Of a stretch of 64,000 nt of DNA, positions 55,371 to 64,000 are shown piece after piece. The notes below the pieces were generated by a model. That model was not told the origin of the DNA and ran no database searches. It worked only from the letters and a program-made list of their open reading frames with translations. The DNA is from Desulforhabdus amnigena. Its GTDB lineage: Bacteria > Desulfobacterota > Syntrophobacteria > Syntrophobacterales > Syntrophobacteraceae. Location of the stretch: positions 771,001 through 835,000 of the forward strand of contig NZ_BSDR01000001.1 in the NCBI RefSeq assembly GCF_027925305.1, written 5' to 3'. The translations under genes were made by a program, and so were the position numbers. The stretch's first letter is position 1. Each line of letters opens with the position of its first letter.

Positions 55371-55586
55371 TCATGAAAGCCCAAAGCCCATCGAACCCAG
55401 CTCTTTAATGGTTGTCTTGGCTTCCTCGACTGTTTTACCAAGCTTCCAAGGGCCCATGAAACATTCCAACTGCATTTTCCATCCTTCATCATCGTGAAAA
55501 ACATCGGCCTCAGTACAAGAGACCCCGCATCCCTCTTCCCCGATGACGTCCATTAATGTTTCCCTGATTTCCTGTACATCGCTCAT
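55371..55586 (-). CDS. Small acidic protein of unknown function
   Basis: The 71-residue product (MSDVQEIRETLMDVIGEEG..., then FHDDEGWKMQLECFMGPWKLG, ending LGSMGFGLS) has no motif that I recognise. Helix-strand-strand-helix prediction by eye suggests a compact domain. GGGAGG is six bases before the ATG at 55586. An ATG two codons earlier abuts that site and is less likely. It lies upstream of the four-CxxC gene on the same strand, so the two may be co-transcribed. Confidence 0.65.
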   Translation of the reverse strand: MSDVQEIRETLMDVIGEEGCGVSCTEADVFHDDEGWKMQLECFMGPWKLGKTVEEAKTTIKELGSMGFGLS

Positions 55587-55742
55587 TTTCATCCTCCCGT
55601 TGTCTTAAACTGGGGATGGTTAAATCAAATAAATAATTATAGTAACAACTTGAAGATTAATAACGAATAATTATTTGTCAATAAGCCGCTTTTTCAGCCT
55701 TGAGTCAACCCTACCCCTTTGGTATCGTCATGACATTCAATA

Positions 55743-58700
55743 TCATTTCACATCGATATTCAACTCCAGTTTGGCACTCGTTTCCTCCCGATCTTCCCTC
55801 TCTTCGGATTCCCTTGTGGTGATGCGGTTCGGTGAGATTCCCCCGATTTCGGTCAACTCCTCGACAATGCTCTTTGCCCTCGATTCGGCGAGCTGTTTCA
55901 ATTCAGAGGTTGGAATGTTTTGAATTTCCATCAGTTTTGCATAGAGTTCCATTGCAAGGCGTTCATCCTTTCGGGTCTTATCAGCTTCCTCCATTTTTCT
56001 AGAATGCTCATGCCTCGTCATGGAGTCCTCAATTTCTTGGAACTTGAGTTCTCCAAGTTTTTCAACGAACATTTTCTTGAGAGCGTGCTGAATCCTTGGG
56101 TCGGCATAATCCACCGGGCCCGGTTCTTCGTGTGACTCCAGTTTGACATTTAGGGAAGCAAGCAAAGCCTGATGCACGCTGAGAGATCTGAGCGCCTTCC
56201 CATCGTCGGTGCTGCTGTATCGCCCCTGGACGGTGAGCTTCAATTGGGGACGGTTCTTGAGCGCTTCTGAGAGGTTATGGAGTTTTTCCTTTTCCGGCGG
56301 CAGAAGACCATTCTTTCCCGGTTCAAACGCTATGGTCTGAAGTGTGTCGTTTTCTCCCCCGAAGATGCCGGCCAAGAAACGAAACGGTGATGTGACAATC
56401 TTATTGAAGAGATTGAGGATGCCTTTCCACAGCAGATGCCCGTAATTGAACTGGGGATCATTAAGGTCTCCTCTGATCGGAAGACCGATATTGATCCTCC
56501 CGTTGGAATCCTGAAGCAGGGCGACGGCAAAATCCAGTGGAAGATTAACCGCATCCGGGCTTTCCACTCTCTGACCGAGCACCAGTTGATCGACTATGAT
56601 TTTGTTATCTCCGAGAAGTTTGCTTTCTTTGATTTTGTAATTGAGGTCCAATGAAAGCTTCCCCGAATTGATCTTTCGACCGGCGAATTTACCCGAATAG
56701 GGAGTGAGCCGGGTCATCTCGACATTGCGAAAAATCATACGGATATCCGTGAACTGTTTGGGATCGAACAGATTGATCTTACCGTCGATCCTGGCCATTC
56801 CGTATTTGTCTACGTTTCCGTCGAGAAGAACTTGAGCTCGGGACTGCCTTGTAGAGGAAAGACCACTGATCACTCCGTTGAGTTGATGAATTTTGGATGC
56901 AAACTGAGGTTTCAGGCTCAAATCGGCAAAGTCCAGAATGCCGTTTACAATGCGAAGCGTATTCACACGCACTGCGAAGGATCTGTCCTTTTCTTTGCTG
57001 GAGACCATGGATTCACTGGATTTTGTTTCGTCGGAAGTCTTGGACTGCCTGAACATTCGGGTCACGTTCACGGTGCGATTCGGTTCGATTACGAGTTTTC
57101 CAAAGGGTTTCGAGAGTTTCAATTCTCCGATCTCGAGGGAGTCCGGGTTTATCATCAACCTGAGATCCGAGCTCTTGAGCTCTTCCCAACCGAAAAAGGG
57201 TGCCCCGGAATCGGATTCCATCAGCAGCAGGTTCTCCGACTGGATCTGACCTTGATACTTTAAATCCGGTTCGTTCTGAGATCCCTTGTAGTTCAGTGTC
57301 CCCTGTGTGGAGATGTTCCCGTTTTGGATTTTAAGTTTTACAAACGAATTCAAGTAGGGCTGGAAAGGAACCATGGCCAGCCCCAATACTTGGATACTGG
57401 TTTGAAAGGATGGAACCGCAGGATTGAAATTGCCCCGACATGCAAAATCTCCTCCCTGGCGCATCTTAAAGGTCAGCTCAAAATCCATGGTATCTTTGGG
57501 GGACACGTTGGTCAGTTTGAGAGACAATCCCTCCAAGTTCAGCTGTGCATGATGGGGTTGCACCGAATGATCCGAAAAGTTGATTGCAAAACGGGAAAGC
57601 GTGATGGCTTCAGATGCAAACCGCCACTGAGATTCCTCTTTGGCCGCCTTTTCGACATCACGCTCTGTGATCGCTTTCTCTTTGGAAGTCAGGAACCTTG
57701 TCCAATTGATGTTCCCCTCTTTGTCACGAAACACCTCCACACTTCCGCCCTCGATCCCTATTCGAAGTGCTGTAAAGGATTTGCGCGCTAGCTCGAACTC
57801 TCCGCCCTCCAAATGAACTTTTTCCATGCGTAATGAGGAATCCCGATCATCGAGGGATCCGCCTTGAACCTCTTTCAGGAATACCTTAAGGCCATGCAGG
57901 AAAACATTGGTTTCCTTGCCGCCGGTTTCAATCTCTGCGCCACATTGAACTTGCGTATCGGCTATCTGAGCATGTACCGATGGTTTACGGCTTTTATCTC
58001 GATACATCAGGCCAAGGTTTTGAATTTCAATGTCGTTGAAACGGAATCTCCACGGTCGGGGAGCTCCGGCGGGAGACAGCGAAGAGGATTTCCTGGCAGA
58101 GGCAGGCTTTTTCTTATCATTAGGACCAGGAAGGGACTTGATCAAATGCTGAAGATTTAGATTTCCTCCTGCATCGGTGAGTAAAGCCAGGGAACCGCTC
58201 TGAAAGGAAACTTTTCCGACATCGACTGTATGCGCGGAAAGGTCAAAACGTGTTCCACTTACCTGGACCTTCTTGAGCGCCATAAAGGGTTTTTCTGCAT
58301 CCATCAATTGAAAGGAAGCATTTGAAAGCTCAATCTGAAGATCGCTTATTTCAAGCCTTGAGGGCGTTTTGCTCCCATCCACGAGGTAACTGCCGATCAT
58401 GTCGATCTGTCCCCTAGGAGGGTGCATATTGAAGTGCTCTCTCATGAACGGCCACAAAGTAGCAGTCTCGATCTTTTCAAAATTTACTTTGCCCTTGGAC
58501 TTGAGAGGGGCCAGCGAGATATCGCCTTCCCCATGAACTGCTTCTCCACCGCTCAATACCGCATTCAGAGTGTAAGTACCGGTTGAACCGGAAAGGGTGG
58601 AGAGGCTGTTGCACTGCAAGTCGATGGAGCGCACCTCAAATGTTTCCGGTGAAACTCCCCGCGTGTCTGTAATGTTTAGCCGGGCATGTTTTATGGAAAG

Positions 58701-59195
58701 GTTTTCCAATAGGAGAGGGGGAAGGATAATTTGCTCAGAACTCTCGGCACCCTGTGTACCGGAAATCATTTTGTTCACATTGAGTGTGCCGTCAGGTTCG
58801 ATCATGACATTTATAGACGGTGTATCCATGGAAATTTCGTGGAAAACCCATGAACGATGAAGAATGCTCTTCCATTCTAAGTCGACAAAGAGGCGCCTCA
58901 TTTCCCCCAGCGGCTTTGCCTCCTGATCTTCAATCTTGACTCCAGTGGCTTCCAGAGTGAGATCAAAAGGATTCACGCGAATTTCAGAAAGGCTGGCTTG
59001 AAGATTGATCCGTTTTTTGGCAAGATCTGGTATACTGCGTTCCAGAACAAAGGGAACCAGGAAGAATCCAACCAGGGCATAAAAAAAGAGGAGCGCAAAG
59101 AAAACCAGAACAGACTTGCTGAGCAAAACACCCCTTGCGATAGAAATCACTCTTTGAGTGGTTTTCGACTGGATATGAATTTTTTTCAATAACAT
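55743..59195 (-). CDS. DUF748/AsmA-like envelope protein
   Basis: The 1150-residue protein has one N-terminal membrane anchor (about 28-52, VLVFFALLFFYALVGFFLVP). It then has repeated AsmA/DUF748 segments that start near VNPFDLTLEATGVKI and recur as 'WRF...ISLSRFAINFSDHS' and 'PEILGLAMVPFQPYL'-type blocks. A C-terminal part (about 960-1150) has an OmpA-like ring, LKLTVQGRYSSTDDGKALRSLSVHQALL. Such proteins span the periplasm and are linked to lipid transport to the outer membrane. It stands alone and is divergent from the outer-membrane protein gene on its right. Confidence 0.82.
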   Translation of the reverse strand: MLLKKIHIQSKTTQRVISIARGVLLSKSVLVFFALLFFYALVGFFLVPFVLERSIPDLAKKRINLQASLSEIRVNPFDLTLEATGVKIEDQEAKPLGEMRRLFVDLEWKSILHRSWVFHEISMDTPSINVMIEPDGTLNVNKMISGTQGAESSEQIILPPLLLENLSIKHARLNITDTRGVSPETFEVRSIDLQCNSLSTLSGSTGTYTLNAVLSGGEAVHGEGDISLAPLKSKGKVNFEKIETATLWPFMREHFNMHPPRGQIDMIGSYLVDGSKTPSRLEISDLQIELSNASFQLMDAEKPFMALKKVQVSGTRFDLSAHTVDVGKVSFQSGSLALLTDAGGNLNLQHLIKSLPGPNDKKKPASARKSSSLSPAGAPRPWRFRFNDIEIQNLGLMYRDKSRKPSVHAQIADTQVQCGAEIETGGKETNVFLHGLKVFLKEVQGGSLDDRDSSLRMEKVHLEGGEFELARKSFTALRIGIEGGSVEVFRDKEGNINWTRFLTSKEKAITERDVEKAAKEESQWRFASEAITLSRFAINFSDHSVQPHHAQLNLEGLSLKLTNVSPKDTMDFELTFKMRQGGDFACRGNFNPAVPSFQTSIQVLGLAMVPFQPYLNSFVKLKIQNGNISTQGTLNYKGSQNEPDLKYQGQIQSENLLLMESDSGAPFFGWEELKSSDLRLMINPDSLEIGELKLSKPFGKLVIEPNRTVNVTRMFRQSKTSDETKSSESMVSSKEKDRSFAVRVNTLRIVNGILDFADLSLKPQFASKIHQLNGVISGLSSTRQSRAQVLLDGNVDKYGMARIDGKINLFDPKQFTDIRMIFRNVEMTRLTPYSGKFAGRKINSGKLSLDLNYKIKESKLLGDNKIIVDQLVLGQRVESPDAVNLPLDFAVALLQDSNGRINIGLPIRGDLNDPQFNYGHLLWKGILNLFNKIVTSPFRFLAGIFGGENDTLQTIAFEPGKNGLLPPEKEKLHNLSEALKNRPQLKLTVQGRYSSTDDGKALRSLSVHQALLASLNVKLESHEEPGPVDYADPRIQHALKKMFVEKLGELKFQEIEDSMTRHEHSRKMEEADKTRKDERLAMELYAKLMEIQNIPTSELKQLAESRAKSIVEELTEIGGISPNRITTRESEEREDREETSAKLELNIDVK

Positions 59196-59479
59196 TTGAA
59201 ATCCCGCCTTATCCGTTCAAAATGAGATAATGATGAATCCCTGCGGCAAAGGGATGACTGACGCTGAGAGGAGTTCCCTAAATGAGATTCTGATGTCCAG
59301 ATCCTTTGATACTTGCTGAATTTTTAGAAAATCACGGCAAAGAAGAACATAGGGCGAATCAATCATTTTCTGGAGCCATTTGAAAAGAGATGGTAGATAT
59401 TCGTACCTGGTCGTTTCAGTCTGGAAAATATACGTTCAAGCCTTTTCATTTGCCAGTCTCATTTTTGGGAGAATTCTAT

Positions 59480-61148
59480 ATGTGCTCGGCTTCACCTCTA
59501 CAGTTTCCTTCCAGATGGCAGCTCGCTTCTCTGTTTGCGATCTGCGTGCTTATGATCGCGAACTTTTGCTTTTCCGGTGTGTCCTGGGGAGAGGAACAGA
59601 AGATGGTGGATGAACCGGGACTCACTGTGTTCTCATCGGAAACTGTGCCTTCACCGTTAAAGACGGACACATCGAAGACGAACAGCGGATTGGAATCTCT
59701 TTCTGGACGCTCCAGTTCTGTTTACAGCAATGTCCTTCCCCAACACAAGGAATACCTTCGAGCCAGTCTGGAATTGATGGCGTTTCTTGGGATTTCGGCA
59801 GGGTACTATTACGGAACTCTGGGAGATCCTAAATGGTATGAGTTTAAATCGGCCGGTGAAAGTCTTGAGGCTCGTTTCATCACGGGAGATGCCTACCTTC
59901 TTGACAACAATGCATGGGATACCAATGTCGGACACATAGCTGCCGGTACCGGCTACTATCTGTTGAGCCGGGGAAATGATCTGAGTCTCATTGAATCCAT
60001 GCTCCTGACCTTGGGGGCCTCGACCACATGGGAGATGTTTGGCGAACTTCAGGATGAGTTCAGCATCAACGACGCTATCATGACCCCTTTCGGCGGTTTT
60101 GCCATCGGTGAAGTTATGTACCAGTTCGGGGAATTTTTCCAGCACAGTTCTCATTCCATTCCCAATCAGGTCCTTGGGATTCTCTTCGGACCCTCTACAG
60201 CCATCCATCGTTGGCTGGATAACGACAGGCCCGCCCCTCCCGCCCATGTCGACAAGTTCGGTTTTACCACGGATGCCTGGCACCGGTTCCGGTTGTATGC
60301 CGGTGGGGGTGCGAGCTATTCGGGTGACACCCACAAATATTCTGCCGAATCTGAGATGGGTTTTGATTTTCAAGTGGTAACGGCGGAAAAATATGGCAAA
60401 CCGGGAGAAGCCTCCACATTCTACAAGGATGGGGTATTCAATGAAATGGCTTTGGATGCGGTTTTGAGTGGAAGTGATGTAGTCGATTTCCGGTTTTTTT
60501 CAAAGACTGCATTCCTGGGTTATTACCAGCAAAACATCCTTAAAGAAGATGCCTCACAGAACCTGGAAGGAAACAGTTTGTTTGTTGGCTTGGGCAGCGC
60601 ATTGGAATATTACAGTCACTTGTTTTCAGAGATGAGGGAAGAGGACAAACAGACCGTCTGTGACCTGATCGGTCCCTCCTTGGTTGCCGACTTCTACCAT
60701 CAGGGGGCTCCACCTGCGGGTGGGTGCGGACATCTATCCCACTTTTTCAATGGTGCAACCGGCGGCGAGGGAGTTTTATAATCAGAATCGTAACCTCGCC
60801 GGTGTAAAGAGCGTCTATCGAGCTGAGGACTATTACTATGCCCTTGGTATGGGAACTGTGGGGAGAATGGAAATGGAGTATGGACCATTTGGTCTGGAGG
60901 GACATATTCGATACCACTACTTCAATTCCATTGAAGGGCTCGACCGCTATCAAAGCATTGTAGTAAACGATATCCCATTGGAAGACGAACGTCTCTGGTT
61001 GCAGTTGACCTTCCTTTACGATCTCCCCATTGAGAATCTCAAGTTGGGATTGAATGCTGACAAGATTTATCGCTGGAGCGACATCGATGATCACTCTTAT
61101 GACATGAATGAAAGCAGGTTTTTTGCCAGGCTTGTCTTTGAGTTCTGA
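59480..61148 (+). pseudogene. DUF3943-like outer-membrane protein with a frameshift
   Basis: A signal peptide (from the ATG at 59480: WQLASLFAICVLMIANFCFSG...) leads into a protein with YYGTLGDPKWYEF, LGASTTWEMFGELQDEFSINDAIMTPFGG-like segments and a later beta-rich region. This resembles DUF3943 proteins. The frame breaks at a run of five G (60703-60707). One base fewer would give FYHQG followed by LHLRVGADIYPTFSM, which continues to the stop at 61148 and ends ...FFARLVFEF with a terminal Phe, as in outer-membrane barrels. It is either a true frameshift or a sequencing error in the G-run. Confidence 0.7.
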
Positions 61149-61240
61149 CTCCCTGCCATCAGGGGGGGGAGGGTGTCGTTGAGGAATGCTCTATTTGTGG
61201 AATCAGCTTCTATCAAACCCAACAGAAAAAGGAGAGAAAA

Positions 61241-61687
61241 ATGTTTAAGGAATTTAAAGAATTTGCCATGCGTGGGAATGTAGTTGACATGGCTGTGGGC
61301 ATTATCATGGGTGCCGCTTTTGGAACCATAGTCAAATCGATTGTTTCAGACATTATCATGCCTCCCATTGGTCTCCTTTTGGGAAATGTTGATTTTTCCA
61401 ACCTCTTTCTAGTCTTGAAAGAGGGAGCAACCCCCGGGCCTTACACTGCATTGGCTGACGCTCAAAAAGCTGGAGCCGTCACCATCAACTATGGCTTGTT
61501 TCTGAATACAGTCATCAGTTTTTTAATCGTCAGCTTTGCCGTATTTCTTCTCATCAGGAGCATCAACAGACTCCAAGCCCAAACGTCGGGTCCTCCACCC
61601 GAAGCCACGACAAAGGAATGTCCTTATTGTTTTTCCGTTATTCCCATCAAAGCAACCCGTTGCCCTCACTGTACATCGGAACTGTAA
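61241..61687 (+). CDS. mscL: Large-conductance mechanosensitive channel with C-terminal zinc ribbon
   Basis: The 148-residue protein opens [20 protein letters not shown], the canonical MscL start with TM1, and has TM2 near 85-107. It releases solutes during osmotic downshock. The C-terminus carries CPYC (about 127-130) and CPHC (about 142-145), a zinc-ribbon pair that E. coli MscL lacks. AAAGGAGAG precedes the ATG. Confidence 0.93.
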   Translation: MFKEFKEFAMRGNVVDMAVGIIMGAAFGTIVKSIVSDIIMPPIGLLLGNVDFSNLFLVLKEGATPGPYTALADAQKAGAVTINYGLFLNTVISFLIVSFAVFLLIRSINRLQAQTSGPPPEATTKECPYCFSVIPIKATRCPHCTSEL

Positions 61688-61764
61688 AGTGCGTGGCGGT
61701 GAGAGGCAGATTCTCATTCCATTTTTCCCAAACCTCCTCAAGCTTTCTGAAAACCTTCAGAATT

Positions 61765-61803
61765 GAATGCTCTCTTGCAGATATAATCTGCAAGAGAGCA
61801 TTC
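61765..61803. terminator. 18-bp perfect inverted repeat after mscL
   Basis: The arms gaatgctctcttgcagat (61765-61782) and atctgcaagagagcattc (61786-61803) enclose only three bases (ata). It is 78 bases after the mscL stop and about 78 bases before the next gene. There is no T-run on either side. It could be a terminator, an operator or a cruciform-forming element. Confidence 0.55.
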
Positions 61804-61881
61804 GAAATGGAACCCATTCCACTTTGCTTGAACGAATGTGCCGCCATCGATCCATGACAAGAAACAATATTAAAATATTTT

Positions 61882-62817
61882 ATGCTAGCAAAAACCATTC
61901 AAAACACCTTACGAAAAATTTACTCAAGGTTTGGATCGGAGATACGCCAGATGTTGATCTATCTCCTTCTCGCCCTTATAAGCATTTATGTCGCTATGGG
62001 AGCCATCCTTTACGCTTTCCAGTCTTCGTTTGTCTATTTTCCCGACCGTCAGATCGTATCCAATCCACATAATATTGATCTTCCATATGATGCCGTTACT
62101 TTTTCTGCTCAGGATGGGGTAGAGCTTTTCGGGTGGTTTGTGCCTGCGTTGAGAGAGCGGGCGGTCATTCTTTTTTGCCATGGGAATGCGGGAAACATTT
62201 CTGATCGCTTGCAATACATCAAAATGTTCAATGCGTTGGATTTCAGCGTTTTCGCTTTCGATTACCGTGGTTATGGTCGGAGCCATGGAGAACCGAGTGA
62301 GCAGGGAACCTATCTAGATGCTCAGGCCGCATGGGATTATTTGACTCAAAAGAGAGGGGTTTCCCCCGGGGATATCGTTATATTCGGAGAATCCCTGGGG
62401 GGAGCGATCGGGGCGTGGCTGGCCCAGAATAAAGATCCTGCAGCGCTGATTATCCAAGCGGCATTCATCTCCATTCCTGCGATGGCATCCCATTTGTACC
62501 CGATGTTTCCTGCGAGGTTTTTGACACGCTATAGTTACAGCACTATCGATTATCTTCGTCAGGTCAAGGTTCCTGTATTGATCGCTCACAGTTGTGACGA
62601 CGACATTATTCCTTTCGATCAGGGGATGAAGTTATATGAAGCAGCCAAGGAACCGAAACAGTTTCTTGAGATGAGAGGTGACCATAATACAGGCTATGTG
62701 TCTTCCGGTAAGACCTATGCCGATGGCATCAACGAATTTCTCTCCAAGTACATTCGAAGGCAAATCACTCAAAGAAAACAGTTGGGGACTCTCGAAAAAT
62801 CGATCAAGATGAATTAG
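61882..62817 (+). CDS. Membrane-anchored alpha/beta hydrolase (Bem46/YfhR-like)
   Basis: The 311-residue protein has an N-terminal membrane segment (about 24-48) and an alpha/beta hydrolase fold. It shows the oxyanion FCHGNAGN, nucleophile elbow VIFGESLGGA, acid HSCDDDIIPF and catalytic histidine in RGDHNTGYV. The family includes serine aminopeptidase-like and BEM46-type hydrolases of unknown substrate. Confidence 0.88.
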   Translation: MLAKTIQNTLRKIYSRFGSEIRQMLIYLLLALISIYVAMGAILYAFQSSFVYFPDRQIVSNPHNIDLPYDAVTFSAQDGVELFGWFVPALRERAVILFCHGNAGNISDRLQYIKMFNALDFSVFAFDYRGYGRSHGEPSEQGTYLDAQAAWDYLTQKRGVSPGDIVIFGESLGGAIGAWLAQNKDPAALIIQAAFISIPAMASHLYPMFPARFLTRYSYSTIDYLRQVKVPVLIAHSCDDDIIPFDQGMKLYEAAKEPKQFLEMRGDHNTGYVSSGKTYADGINEFLSKYIRRQITQRKQLGTLEKSIKMN

Positions 62818-62960
62818 TTTAATTTTCTCTGCGAAAATTGCGGCGATTATTCCTCTCCATGCGCTCCAGGATTCTATGCCATTGGGAAGATATATTTCGG
62901 ATGATTTTCGAACTTTTTGTTCCACGCATTGTGGCGTGGCAGAATTCAAAGAGAGGAGAA

Positions 62961-63479
62961 ATGATGCGATCCCTAGAAAATTACGGAATGGATAAGTCTC
63001 TCCTGCTTTTGGTTCTTGCAGTTTTTTTGGGGTTGGCTGGATGCCGGAGTCTCTCCCTCAGTGGGGTTGGAAAGATGGTTTCTGAAGAAAACCGTATCCC
63101 CCTCGTTGAGGCTGGCACGGAATACGGCTCTTGGCAAACTAGGGATTTGACTCTTGATTATCGGTATTCACGTGATCAAAGCACACTTGGCATTTCCGGT
63201 GCAATAAGTTTTGCCGGCCAGTTGAAGAACAACTTCAGTTTTCTGGAATACTTCTATCTTTCAGTGATCTTTCTGGATTCGCAAGGCAGGGTCCTCGAAA
63301 TGCGAGGACTTACGAGCACCAATTACGGTTATATCGACTATCCGATAACATTCAATACGACACTAACTGTTCCCTACACAACCCAATCCATTGCATTCAG
63401 TTACAGGGGGCAGGCGCGCTCAGCGGGTTCTCATGACACGGGTTCTTCCACATATTTCTGGGAATATCCGATTCACTGA
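62961..63479 (+). CDS. Predicted lipoprotein of unknown function
   Basis: The 172-residue protein opens with a hydrophobic signal (LLLLVLAVFLGLAGC) that ends in a lipobox, so Cys is probably lipidated. The mature part is beta-rich (TRDLTLDYRYSRDQSTLG, FYLSVIFLDSQGRVLEMRG) with no named domain. I use the ATG at 62961 with a GAGAGGAGA site and not the upstream 62838. It follows the hydrolase on the same strand. Confidence 0.75.
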   Translation: MMRSLENYGMDKSLLLLVLAVFLGLAGCRSLSLSGVGKMVSEENRIPLVEAGTEYGSWQTRDLTLDYRYSRDQSTLGISGAISFAGQLKNNFSFLEYFYLSVIFLDSQGRVLEMRGLTSTNYGYIDYPITFNTTLTVPYTTQSIAFSYRGQARSAGSHDTGSSTYFWEYPIH

Positions 63480-63506
63480 TCTATTCGTATGTATTTCGCC
63501 ATCATA

Positions 63507-64000
63507 TCAAACAAAACCGAATAGACGTAAGCCGTCTTTCAAGAACGACAATCCGAATCCCAAGAGCGCTATTCCAAGGCATCTTTGCACATTGACGTAG
63601 ATCCTGCTGTTCAGAAAATTTCGTGATTTTTCAACGAGGGCCGCAATCAGGACTTTCGATCCGATAATGCATATATAAAACCCTGCCAGGAATAGTGCAG
63701 ATGAAAAGATACTGGATTCAGATGCCTTCAGAATGGTAGGAGACCCAACAGCAAACCAAAAAATATAAGGACTTGGATTCAGCAGGTTCGTAAAAATTCC
63801 CTTTTTCAGCGATTGCGGTTTAACCTTCTGAATATGAAGGGAAATTGCTTGTGTGGTCACACTCTCATAGGCGAGGAAAAAGAGGAAAAGTGCGCCGGAT
63901 AGGGAAATAACTCCCAGTATCGGTTTCATGTTGGACAAACGTGACAGGATGAAAGCGGTCAACAAAATGATGGGGAGATCCGTGATAAGGGGTGCCACGG
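63507..64000 (-). CDS. LysE-family exporter, cut by the window edge
   Basis: The visible 163 or so residues have the LysE hydrophobic pattern (APLITDLPIILLTAFIL, LFLFFLAYESV) and the conserved KKGIFTNLLNPSPYIFW, where NLLNP is diagnostic. The last segment (GIALLGFGLSFLKDGLRL) closes the family fold. The N-terminal part lies beyond 64000. Such proteins export amino acids or related metabolites. Confidence 0.85.
   Translation of the reverse strand, partial: VAPLITDLPIILLTAFILSRLSNMKPILGVISLSGALFLFFLAYESVTTQAISLHIQKVKPQSLKKGIFTNLLNPSPYIFWFAVGSPTILKASESSIFSSALFLAGFYICIIGSKVLIAALVEKSRNFLNSRIYVNVQRCLGIALLGFGLSFLKDGLRLFGFV

Overview
The window looks like a chromosome segment of an anaerobic Desulfobacterota bacterium, closest in style to the Syntrophobacterales. 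I infer this from the gene content: an archaeal-type bifunctional FBP aldolase/phosphatase, an octaheme HAO-like cytochrome with a NapC-type partner, PEP-synthase-like proteins, an acyl-CoA synthetase/GNAT fusion, many receiver-only response regulators, sigma-54 regulation and a dense IS load. No rRNA, tRNA or CRISPR array was seen.

0.3-6.1 kb: a three-gene MukF-MukE-MukB-type condensin operon with overlapping genes and no nuclease (JetD) gene in view. 6.2-18.4 kb: a mobile-element graveyard. It holds a broken integron-integrase-like gene, a small [2Fe-2S] Bfd-like gene, a truncated and frameshifted IS5-superfamily transposase, two tail-to-tail IS66 elements, an IS4-type transposase, fragments of group II introns in both orientations, a HigB toxin remnant, an intact CcdAB toxin-antitoxin pair, fragments of IS630 and IS5, and a CPBP membrane protease gene interrupted by a complete 809-bp IS5-family element that can be removed on paper to restore the reading frame.

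18.5-29.7 kb: a PEP-synthase-like protein (copy 1), a histidine kinase with an NtrC-type sigma-54 activator, a CBS-domain protein, a badly deleted exonuclease/helicase fusion pseudogene, FBP aldolase/phosphatase, and the haoC-haoA-like cytochrome pair. 29.7-32.9 kb: a TauE/SafE transporter, an unknown membrane partner and a universal stress protein, apparently driven by a near-perfect sigma-54 promoter with an upstream palindrome.

33.2-45.3 kb: a same-strand signalling and energy-stress cluster. It has a receiver, a Cache-type histidine kinase, three tandem receiver-only regulators, PEP-synthase-like protein copy 2, a Pat-like NDP-forming acyl-CoA synthetase fused to an acetyltransferase, a tandem UspA protein and a left-handed beta-helix protein of unknown function. 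This is the best candidate for an undescribed system: two-component signalling, a PEP/pyruvate phosphotransferase lacking the normal C-terminal barrel, and protein acylation in one cluster.

45.4-64 kb: mostly housekeeping genes (nfo, Ktr potassium uptake, purB, U32 peptidase), a tyrosine-rich secreted protein, a NodIJ-like ABC exporter, two small unknown genes (one a 50-residue quadruple-CxxC protein), a DUF748/AsmA-like giant, a frameshifted DUF3943 outer-membrane protein, MscL with a C-terminal zinc ribbon, an alpha/beta hydrolase, a lipoprotein, and a LysE-family exporter cut by the window edge. All family assignments come from reading motifs by eye; no database search was run.
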